The position numbers were made by a program, and so were the translations under genes. DNA of 20,597 nucleotides from a virus. Position 1 is the stretch's first letter; each line of letters opens with the position of its first letter. The stretch is from IMG/VR virus record IMGVR_UViG_3300009375_000046, positions 1-20,597 of that record. One strand, 5' to 3'. The notes below the pieces were generated by a model. The model saw nothing but the letters and a program-made list of their open reading frames with translations. It searched no databases and was not told the DNA's origin. Shown in pieces: positions 15,593 through 20,597 of this stretch.

Positions 15593-15887
15593 TTTGAATT
15601 TCACAGAAAAAGAACAAAAAATGGTAAATGCCCATTTTATAATTGCTGAAGAACAATGTGGAAGACTTAAACCTGAAGATTTAATATGGGATAATTTATC
15701 ATGCGCGTATGTTGAAGATTTTGAAAGATTAACTGGGTTTTCAAAACATCAAATCGCAGGTTTAATTGGAAGCTTAATTGAAAAAGGATTTATGAATTTA
15801 GAAGAAAGATCTGCTCAAAATGGCAGAGATCTTTATTGGATAAATGATACTTATTTAGAAGAAATTACTGGGATTTCAATTTGGTAA
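15588..15887 (+). CDS. Small winged-helix-like protein
   Basis: A 99-residue protein of unknown role. Residues about 42-90 have the look of a winged helix: DFERLTGFSKHQIAGLIGSL (helix-turn-helix, with GFSKHQIAGLI as recognition region), then IEKGFMNLEER and GRDLYWI as the two wing strands. This is the layout of MarR-like DNA-binding domains in which a helix pair is followed by a beta-hairpin wing. The acidic N-terminus (EKEQKMVNAHFIIAEEQCG) is probably helical. It follows the tmRNA with its own leader, nearly identical to the leader of the next gene. A transcriptional role is plausible, but no operator or partner can be seen. Confidence 0.65.
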   Translation: MNLNFTEKEQKMVNAHFIIAEEQCGRLKPEDLIWDNLSCAYVEDFERLTGFSKHQIAGLIGSLIEKGFMNLEERSAQNGRDLYWINDTYLEEITGISIW

Positions 15888-15911
15888 ACCATTTTTATTG
15901 TACAGCAAATA

Positions 15912-15952
15912 GTATTAAATTTAATCATAATAAAAAGGAAATAAACAATGAA
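15912..15952 (+). repeat. Duplicated leader, copy 2
   Basis: Second copy of the leader, exactly 360 bp after copy 1, ending in the start of the gene at 15948. The TATAAT-like box is CATAAT here, so promoter strength may differ while the ribosome-binding part is identical. Confidence 0.8.
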
Positions 15953-16232
15953 CTTAGCAACTACAAACATTCAACCGGCATTTAAAAATATTAATGGACA
16001 TTTATGGTCTTTAATGTCAATGGGATTAAAAACAACCGGCGATTATATGAAGTCTTTACTTTATATTGAAGAATCATTAACATTTGATGAACATGAAACA
16101 TTATATAATTTTTATAAATGGATTTTAGATGGCGGAGAAATGGAATATGCTCCAGGAATGAAAATGCCAAAACGTAGCATTGGGCATGGAAATTATAATG
16201 AACGATATAATGAATACCTGGGGAGCATATAA
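15948..16232 (+). CDS. Hypothetical small phage protein
   Basis: A 94-residue protein that I do not recognise. It has a Trp-containing helical first half (INGHLWSLMSMGLKTTGDYM), a central amphipathic helix (FDEHETLYNFYKWILDGG) and a basic, Gly/Asn/Tyr-rich tail (MPKRSIGHGNYNERYNEYLG). No signal peptide, membrane segment or catalytic motif is seen. AAGGA lies 8 nt before the ATG in a leader duplicated from the previous gene, so the pair is probably expressed at similar levels. Its stop overlaps an ATG of a 13-codon frame that is probably not a gene. Confidence 0.65.
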   Translation: MNLATTNIQPAFKNINGHLWSLMSMGLKTTGDYMKSLLYIEESLTFDEHETLYNFYKWILDGGEMEYAPGMKMPKRSIGHGNYNERYNEYLGSI

Positions 16233-16265
16233 TGAATGGATTTAATTTCAATAGGGAGTTAGATA

Positions 16266-16478
16266 ATGGTTAAAGAATATATATTAAATGATGGTAGAAC
16301 ATTAGTCGTTGAAGCAAGATTTGGAAGAGACTTTGCACATGAACCTGCAGAGTTTTTAGCATATACTATAGATAATAATACAATATCTTTTAAAGATGCT
16401 GAAGAACTTTTAAATGATACAGATGCAGTTGAACTTAGTGAAATAGAAGATGAGTTTGCTCAACATTTTAATAAATAA
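16266..16478 (+). CDS. Small acidic hypothetical protein
   Basis: A 70-residue, strongly acidic protein (MVKEYILNDGRTLVVEARFG opening; many Asp/Glu in the second half, ending QHFNK). I do not recognise it. The first 35 residues look like two beta strands followed by an alpha region, and the size and charge recall small phage proteins that bind or inhibit host factors, but nothing specific supports this. AGGGAG lies 8 nt before the ATG. It sits in the accessory stretch, 33 nt after the previous gene and 18 nt before the next. Confidence 0.65.
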   Translation: MVKEYILNDGRTLVVEARFGRDFAHEPAEFLAYTIDNNTISFKDAEELLNDTDAVELSEIEDEFAQHFNK

Positions 16479-16496
16479 TATAGGAGAAATAAGGTA

Positions 16497-16694
16497 GTGT
16501 CAGAAAAAAGAATACATAGTGATGGACCAAGTTTAGTAGGTCTTTTAGGAATTTTATTCGTTGCCCTTAAGCTTATGGGTTATATTGATTGGTCTTGGTG
16601 GTATGTAACTCTGCCGTTTTGGGGTGGGCTTGCAGCAGGATTAGTAGGAATTTTATTATTAGCGATTTGGGCTTTTTATACTAGAGAAAGCTAA
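16497..16694 (+). CDS. Small two-helix membrane protein ('transmembrane Fragile-X-F' type)
   Basis: A 65-residue protein with a basic, polar N-terminus (SEKRIHSDGPS), a first membrane helix (LVGLLGILFVALKLMGY, about 12-28), a WSWWYV turn, and a second membrane helix (GGLAAGLVGILLLAIWAF, about 43-60). The GLLGILF-ALKL-G-I-WSWWW pattern is shared by small phage proteins often labelled 'transmembrane Fragile-X-F', whose role is unknown. It would sit in the host inner membrane as a hairpin. The start is GTG, with AGGAGA 10 nt before it. It lies 4 nt ahead of the kinase-like gene. Confidence 0.75.
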   Translation: MSEKRIHSDGPSLVGLLGILFVALKLMGYIDWSWWYVTLPFWGGLAAGLVGILLLAIWAFYTRES

Positions 16695-16698
16695 TAAT

Positions 16699-17178
16699 AT
16701 GCATAAGCGAATCGTATTAGTAGGTAAGGCAGCATCTGGTAAGGATTATATGCGAAAGCAGTTAGAAGATAAAGGGTTTATTTATGGGCATAGCTATTCT
16801 ACACGACCTATGAGAGAAGATGAAATTGATGGAGAAGACTATTATTTCATATCTGAAACTGAATTTGAAATAATGAAGATTTCTGATGCCTTTTATGAAG
16901 TAGCTGAATTTAATGGATGGTTCTATGGGACAACACAAGAACAATTTTTTAATGATGATATATTTATTATGACACCAAGTGGAGTTGGTCAAATAAAGGC
17001 AGAAGATAGAAAAAGAACATTAGTAATTTATATAGACATTGATGCAAAAACTAGAATGGAGCGATTGCTTGCTAGAAATATGCCAGGTGATTCAGTAAAA
17101 CGAAGAATAGAAGCTGATGAGAATGATTTTAAGGATTTTACAGATTATGATATTTGTATTTCTTCACCTTCTTTTTGA
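16699..17178 (+). CDS. Guanylate-kinase-like nucleoside monophosphate kinase
   Basis: A 159-residue P-loop kinase. The P-loop is VGKAASGKD (residues 8-16; Asp where Ser/Thr is usual, a form also seen in phage dNMP kinases). STRPMREDEIDGEDYYFIS (36-54) is the guanylate-kinase GMP-binding region, and TRMERLLARNMPGDSVKRRI (about 117-136) supplies the Arg-rich lid. The likely reaction is ATP-dependent phosphorylation of GMP or dGMP, feeding nucleotide supply for phage DNA synthesis. It is shorter than cellular guanylate kinases (about 200 aa), and ends in a short SSPSF tail. No strong Shine-Dalgarno is seen (AAGCTAATAATATG), so translation may be coupled to the membrane-protein gene ending 4 nt upstream. 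Confidence 0.8.
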   Translation: MHKRIVLVGKAASGKDYMRKQLEDKGFIYGHSYSTRPMREDEIDGEDYYFISETEFEIMKISDAFYEVAEFNGWFYGTTQEQFFNDDIFIMTPSGVGQIKAEDRKRTLVIYIDIDAKTRMERLLARNMPGDSVKRRIEADENDFKDFTDYDICISSPSF

Positions 17179-17228
17179 AACAATTTAAATAAATTAGATA
17201 AAATAATAAATAAAATAAAGGTATATTT

Positions 17229-17750
17229 ATGACTAAGAAAGAACAAAAACAATTAGACGCTTTAAGAGAAGAACGGAATACACTTGAACAAGAAGTACAA
17301 AGTCTTCAAATTGAAACAGCACAAAAAGAATACGATATTTCTTTACCAGAAGGCGCTAAGACTTTAACTTCTATTTTAAAAATACTCAACACTGGTGTAA
17401 AATGGAATCACAAGTCAGCACCAGGAATTGTCGAGCTTCATGATACTTTAAATGTTATTAAAAAGAATCAACCAGTTAAAGAGAAAATAACACTTCCTGC
17501 ATATTTGATGCATATATTTTATCAATCTCTTTTAGCCAGAGAAGCAACGGGTATTGCTGCAGCTAAACACCATATCACATTAGTTAAACATATCGGCAAT
17601 GACGTCGGTGCAGCAATGGACTCTATCCATAAAAATAATGAAAATGTTCAGCAACTTCATGTTAAATTAAATGAACTTGATGTGAAAATAGATGAGCTAG
17701 AAAGCAAAGAAAAGCCTAACAAAAAAGCAAAAGAAGCAGTGCCAGCATGA
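17229..17750 (+). CDS. Coiled-coil hypothetical protein
   Basis: A 173-residue protein with coiled-coil segments at both ends (about 2-35, EEVQSLQIE-type heptads preceded by KKEQKQLDALREERN; and about 135-160, VQQLHVKLNELDVKIDELES), a helical middle (LTSILKILNTGVKW; LPAYLMHIFYQSLLAREATG) and a Lys-rich tail. I do not recognise a family. It is probably an oligomeric scaffold or adaptor. The gene follows a 50-nt A/T-rich gap with AAAGG 9 nt before the ATG, and its TGA overlaps the next ATG (ATGA), so it is coupled to the nuclease-like gene that follows. Confidence 0.65.
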   Translation: MTKKEQKQLDALREERNTLEQEVQSLQIETAQKEYDISLPEGAKTLTSILKILNTGVKWNHKSAPGIVELHDTLNVIKKNQPVKEKITLPAYLMHIFYQSLLAREATGIAAAKHHITLVKHIGNDVGAAMDSIHKNNENVQQLHVKLNELDVKIDELESKEKPNKKAKEAVPA

Positions 17751-18283
17751 GAGTAGCTAATAAGTCAATAAAAAGAACTAAACTTATTGATGTAATCATA
17801 GATGCAATAACAGGTTCAAAGATATATGATACTATCGAATATATTCATAAAGATGAAAATTACATAAAGTCATTTATATACCCACATTTAATTGAAGAGT
17901 TAAAAGAATTTTATGTTAGTTCAGAATCACTGTTAGAGTCTTCTGCTCAAAAGAAAGCAGAGTTATCTGTTTTATGGGAAGGCAATAAAAAGACTACAGT
18001 TAATAACATTCTTTTTCTTGGGACATACCATAGACCAGATATGGTAGTTGAGTATAAAGATGTTTCTGTTGCAATTAAATTTAAGAAGGGTTCTACGGGT
18101 TCTTCAGTTAGAGAAGGGCTTGGGCAAAGTTTAATATATTCAAATAATTATGATTTTACAATTTATTTGTATATTGATGTAAGTAAAGATAAACGAATTA
18201 AAAAGGCAGTTGAACTTACAGCTGAGAATTCATTTAGAAATGAACTTTGGAAAAGATATAACATCAGATTCGATGTTATTTAA
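17747..18283 (+). CDS. PD-(D/E)XK nuclease-like protein, altered active site
   Basis: A 178-residue protein with the restriction-endonuclease-like pattern: YPHLIEELK (candidate first Glu at 50-51), HRPDMVVEYKDVSVAIKFKK (D98, then I-K-F-K at 110-113), and SVREGLGQSLIYS (Q127, Y131), the QxxxY helix of the superfamily. The usual motif is E/D-x-K, but here Lys111 replaces the acidic residue before F-K113, so catalysis may be lost, or supplied by a migrated residue. It overlaps the coiled-coil gene by 4 nt and is followed within 20 nt by the sigma-factor gene. Possible roles are DNA processing, or a non-cleaving DNA-binding relative. Fold assignment is by motif only. Confidence 0.6.
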   Translation: MRVANKSIKRTKLIDVIIDAITGSKIYDTIEYIHKDENYIKSFIYPHLIEELKEFYVSSESLLESSAQKKAELSVLWEGNKKTTVNNILFLGTYHRPDMVVEYKDVSVAIKFKKGSTGSSVREGLGQSLIYSNNYDFTIYLYIDVSKDKRIKKAVELTAENSFRNELWKRYNIRFDVI

Positions 18284-18300
18284 AATAGGAGATTAATACC

Positions 18301-18915
18301 ATAGAAACAATCACATACAAAGAAGCAACATTAAATTTCTTAAAAACAAGATCTGATGAAGATTATCAGACATTGTATAATCGAGTAAAGCCTGGGCTAT
18401 ATGGTTTTATCTTAAAGCTAGTCAAAAACAAAGAAGTTGCAGATGATTTATTTGCAAATACAATGATAAAGCTTTATACAAAGATAGATCAATATAATTT
18501 AGATTTTGCAATTACTACTTGGCTTTATCGTATTGCTAGAAATGAATGTTATGCATACTTTAACGAACAAAAGAAAACTGTATCAATTGAGCCCATGCTG
18601 GATAAGGGATATGCACCTCATGAAAACAGTGATGGTCATATTACTATAAACGCATCTGAAGATATTAGTAATGAAGCATTTGTAGAAATAACCGATGAAG
18701 AGTATCTTGAAGAAGAACAGAAAATCATTAATAAATATAATGATGTCATTGAAGCAATTCATGGGTTAAAGCCTTTATACAGAGCTATTATGATTGATAG
18801 AATGATAAATAACATGAAATATAAAGATATTGCAAATAAGCATAATATGACATTACAGACTGTTAAGAACAGAATTCGAAGAGGCAAGTACTTAATTAAA
18901 AAAGAATTGGAGTAG
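18301..18915 (+). CDS. ECF-like RNA polymerase sigma factor, AUA start
   Basis: Region 2 covers about residues 20-92 (DEDYQTLYNRVKPGLYGF ... VADDLFANTMIKLYTKIDQY ... TTWLYRIARNECYAYF), and region 4 about 150-204 (KYKDIANKHNMTLQTVKNRI, a helix-turn-helix, then RRGKYLIKKELE), joined by an acidic linker. The first conventional start, TTG at 18373, has no Shine-Dalgarno and would cut into region 2. The frame continues upstream to ATA at 18301, placed 9 nt after AGGAG (18287-18291), with no ATG, GTG or TTG between, so an AUA start giving 204 aa is the best fit. It probably directs phage transcription, perhaps from the TATAAATA promoters. T4 late sigma gp55 lacks region 4. It follows the nuclease-like gene by 17 nt. 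Confidence 0.82.
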   Translation: METITYKEATLNFLKTRSDEDYQTLYNRVKPGLYGFILKLVKNKEVADDLFANTMIKLYTKIDQYNLDFAITTWLYRIARNECYAYFNEQKKTVSIEPMLDKGYAPHENSDGHITINASEDISNEAFVEITDEEYLEEEQKIINKYNDVIEAIHGLKPLYRAIMIDRMINNMKYKDIANKHNMTLQTVKNRIRRGKYLIKKELE

Positions 18916-18916
18916 T

Positions 18917-19366
18917 ATGTATTGGATAGAATTAGTTAAAGAGCTAGTATTATGGAAGAATTTTTCTAATATTGCAAAGCAAAATAGAGAACTTTTACAA
19001 GAGCATAAAATGAGAGTAGATTGGCTAGGGAGAATTTATACTGTCATTAATATGTCTGAAGAAGTTGTGGGTTCTCATCAGAAAGTACAAGAAGGCTGGG
19101 TCCTACAACAATTAAATTCGTATAATGAAATACTTTTAAATATAGGGCTTTCAGATCATGCATATCCAGAAATACGAAAGATACCAGATTCATACGCATA
19201 TTTAGTTATAATGTACCCTGAGTTATATAGTGTTTCGTTTTTAGAATTAATTAAGCATATAGTTATATATGGCGTTGGCTTTTTTACTGCACTAATTACA
19301 TATAATTTTTTAAGTAAATTTATTGACCCTGTAGCAGTATTTGAATTTTTAGGAGATTTAATATAG
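18917..19366 (+). CDS. Conserved phage protein with C-terminal membrane helix
   Basis: A 149-residue protein. A soluble helical part (residues 1-110) includes RVDWLGRIYTVINMSEEVVG and EGWVLQQLNSYNEILLNIGL, a pattern I recognise from unnamed proteins of marine T4-like phages. It is followed by one predicted membrane helix (HIVIYGVGFFTALITYNFL, about 116-134) and a short tail. The function is unknown. The single helix suggests anchoring to the inner membrane with the soluble part on the cytoplasmic side, or a virion protein. The start is 1 nt after the sigma-factor stop, and its TAG overlaps the GTG of the next gene, so it is translated within the same operon. Confidence 0.68.
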   Translation: MYWIELVKELVLWKNFSNIAKQNRELLQEHKMRVDWLGRIYTVINMSEEVVGSHQKVQEGWVLQQLNSYNEILLNIGLSDHAYPEIRKIPDSYAYLVIMYPELYSVSFLELIKHIVIYGVGFFTALITYNFLSKFIDPVAVFEFLGDLI

Positions 19367-20073
19367 TGGAAGGTGTTAAACAGTTAGCACTAAAAACAGG
19401 TAGACATTATGAAATAGAGGGCGTTGGGAGATTTCCAAGTGTAACTAACATTTTAGGAAAAACTTCTGATAAGTCGTTTTTGATTGAGTGGAAAAAGCGA
19501 ATAGGTGAAAAAGAAGCTAAACGCATTTCTACTTATTCAGCAAGTCGCGGTACTGTAATGCATAAATTATTAGAATTACATCTGCTAAACCCTGAAGTTA
19601 TAGTTGATGATGCTTGGGTAGATCTACAACTCCAGAGCATGAAGTATAAAGAAGATGCTAAAGAAGGCGGTAGAGCACTATTTAATAAGTTTATGAATTA
19701 CACAGATAGCTATACTGGGCGAATTAAAGAGTCATTAGCAAATGAAGTATTTCTTTGGTCAGAAAAGGGTGGAGGTTATGCAGGAACTGTAGATAATGTT
19801 AGCATTATGCATGATGGGTCAGTAAAAATTATTGATTTCAAGAGCTCAAACAAACCAAAGCGAGATGCATGGATTAATGACTATTTCTTACAAGTCTCAG
19901 CATATGCAATCGCTTATTGGGAAAGATATAATATTGCTCCGACAGGTGGAGAAATTTGGATAGCAAATGAAATAGACGAAGAACCGCAGAATTTTACAAT
20001 GACGTTAAATGATATTAAACATTACTTTAAAGAATTTAAAGAGAGACTTAATCAATACTATAAAACTGTTTGA
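19366..20073 (+). CDS. PD-(D/E)XK exonuclease, RecB/Cas4-like
   Basis: A 235-residue nuclease with the motif order of the RecB-type PD-(D/E)XK family: RFPSVTNILGKTSDKSFLIE (22-41), SASRGTVMHKLLELH (H66), ANEVFLWSEKGG with GTVDNV (D143), VKIIDFKSS (D157, K159) and FLQVSAYAIAYWE (Q176, Y180). These residues bind metal and hydrolyse DNA. Phages use such enzymes in recombination, end resection or host DNA breakdown. No iron-sulphur cysteine cluster is present, so it is not a true Cas4. The start is GTG, overlapping the preceding TAG by one base. The intact active site contrasts with the altered one of the relative at 17747-18283. Confidence 0.83.
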   Translation: MEGVKQLALKTGRHYEIEGVGRFPSVTNILGKTSDKSFLIEWKKRIGEKEAKRISTYSASRGTVMHKLLELHLLNPEVIVDDAWVDLQLQSMKYKEDAKEGGRALFNKFMNYTDSYTGRIKESLANEVFLWSEKGGGYAGTVDNVSIMHDGSVKIIDFKSSNKPKRDAWINDYFLQVSAYAIAYWERYNIAPTGGEIWIANEIDEEPQNFTMTLNDIKHYFKEFKERLNQYYKTV

Positions 20074-20099
20074 ATATATAATAAAAACAAAATAATGGT

Positions 20100-20294
20100 T
20101 TGAAATTAGCTAATTTTGATAAATTTATAAAAGAGAATAAAAATAAAGAGGCTTGCGTTAGATGTGGCTTGCTTCCAGATGAATGCATTTGTAAAGAAAA
20201 AGATTATGCATCTACCAGAAATTCTTACAGACTACATAACACTTCTACCAAAGTTAAAAAAATTAAATTATATGAAATTAAACGAATTTATTAG
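20100..20294 (+). CDS. Small CxxC/CxC protein, TTG start
   Basis: A 64-residue basic protein with four cysteines arranged EACVRCGLLPDECIC (C19, C22, C29, C31), a compact zinc-binding knuckle, then a basic tail (KVKKIKLYEIKRIY). I do not recognise a family; short zinc knuckles like this occur in many phage small proteins. The TTG start has no Shine-Dalgarno; an ATG 5 nt upstream (20095) is out of frame and stops at once. A leader element TATATAATAAAAA lies at 20075-20087. Its end overlaps the next gene by 23 nt. The unusual start lowers confidence. Confidence 0.5.
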   Translation: MKLANFDKFIKENKNKEACVRCGLLPDECICKEKDYASTRNSYRLHNTSTKVKKIKLYEIKRIY

Positions 20295-20562
20295 AAAGAA
20301 TTTTATTAATATGTTTCTTCTAATGTTTATGTTATTATTTATACAGACATGTGCACACTCATGCGCAGTAAATGATATAGAAAAAGAATTAAAAGTATTA
20401 CATGAAAAGATGCTTGTTGCTGACGATGTTGCAAGGATTATCATTGAAACCCCTGCAGTTAAAACATTAATGATTGAAGAATTATCAGATCAAGCAGGGA
20501 AAAGCGTGCCTGATTATATTGAAGGTTATGAGATAATTGTAAGAAAGAAGAATAATGAATAA
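20272..20562 (+). CDS. Small membrane-anchored protein
   Basis: A 96-residue protein starting at ATG 20272, with a basic N-terminus (MKLNEFIRKNF), one hydrophobic segment (MFLLMFMLLFIQTCAHSCAV, about 14-33) and a soluble acidic helical domain (EKELKVLHEKMLVADDVARI ... IEGYEIIVRKKN). It is either a membrane anchor with the C-terminal part in the periplasm, or a signal peptide; the Cys after FIQT is not a good lipobox. The frame is open further upstream to 20164, but those residues overlap the CxxC gene and look like shadow sequence, so the inner start is preferred, although it has no Shine-Dalgarno. Its stop overlaps the next start. Confidence 0.6.
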   Translation: MKLNEFIRKNFINMFLLMFMLLFIQTCAHSCAVNDIEKELKVLHEKMLVADDVARIIIETPAVKTLMIEELSDQAGKSVPDYIEGYEIIVRKKNNE

Positions 20563-20597
20563 ATTAGAACGAAGAGTACATGCATTTATTATAGGAA
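20555..20597 (+). CDS. Start of next gene, cut by window end
   Basis: The ATG at 20555 overlaps the previous stop and opens MNKLERRVHAFIIG to the window edge without a stop. It is too short to identify; the tight overlap fits the gene packing seen upstream. A weak AAGAAGAA stretch precedes it. Confidence 0.45.
   Translation, partial: MNKLERRVHAFIIG

Noticed and set aside
16232-16273. A 13-codon frame starting at an ATG overlapping the previous stop
   Set aside because: Too short to support, and it runs through the ribosome-binding site of the next gene; it is more likely incidental or only a coupling device.
19366-20073. Cas4 or CRISPR-related function for the RecB-like nuclease
   Set aside because: No cysteine cluster of Cas4, no CRISPR repeats and no other cas-like gene in the window; a phage recombination or degradation nuclease fits better.

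Overview
The window is a piece of an AT-rich genome of a distant T4-like contractile-tailed phage. The evidence is a run of recognisable T4-type genes on the plus strand: the end of the clamp loader gp44, an RNase H/FEN-type 5'-3' exonuclease, a probable small clamp-loader protein, small and large terminase (gp16, gp17), tail sheath (gp18), tail tube (gp19), a gp26-like baseplate/tail-chaperone protein and a long tape-measure-like protein. Four exact copies of the T4 late-promoter octamer TATAAATA sit just upstream of gp18, gp19, the tape-measure gene and the KTSC gene. The host cannot be fixed from the sequence. The one-piece tmRNA argues against an alphaproteobacterial source, and a tag ending PIYAYAA is loosely reminiscent of the PAYAKAA ending of Campylobacterota tags, but this is weak.

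Layout: 1-2030 is replication (gp44 end, RNase H, gp62-like). 2066-7194 is a large chimeric virion protein followed by the two terminase genes. 7260-9723 is sheath and tube, each with its own late promoter, closed by a rho-independent terminator. 9836-10303 is a probable GIY-YIG homing endonuclease, joined by a TAATG overlap to the 330-aa gp26-like gene. That gene ends in CTT TAA, a prfB-like +1 frameshift site, which would fuse it to a following small frame. The tape-measure-like gene follows (11558-14659), so the order tube, chaperone, frameshifted extension, tape measure is that of a classic tail module. 14784-15498 holds a KTSC-domain gene and, 2 nt after its stop, a complete tmRNA whose tag reading frame seems to be 37 codons. 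15588-20597 is a train of small accessory genes: a winged-helix-like protein, small unknowns, a two-helix membrane protein, a guanylate/dNMP-kinase-like enzyme, a coiled-coil protein, two PD-(D/E)XK nuclease-like proteins, a sigma factor that appears to start at an AUA codon, a conserved membrane-anchored unknown, a small CxxC protein and a small membrane protein.

Together: the replication genes feed late transcription. The sigma factor is a natural candidate for recognising the TATAAATA promoters; unlike T4 gp55 it seems to carry both region 2 and region 4. Late genes have A/T-only leaders without Shine-Dalgarno sequences, while many of the small genes and RNase H have clear ones. The tmRNA lies downstream of a late promoter and may therefore be made with the structural proteins. 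All genes seen are on the plus strand; minus-strand frames look like shadows.
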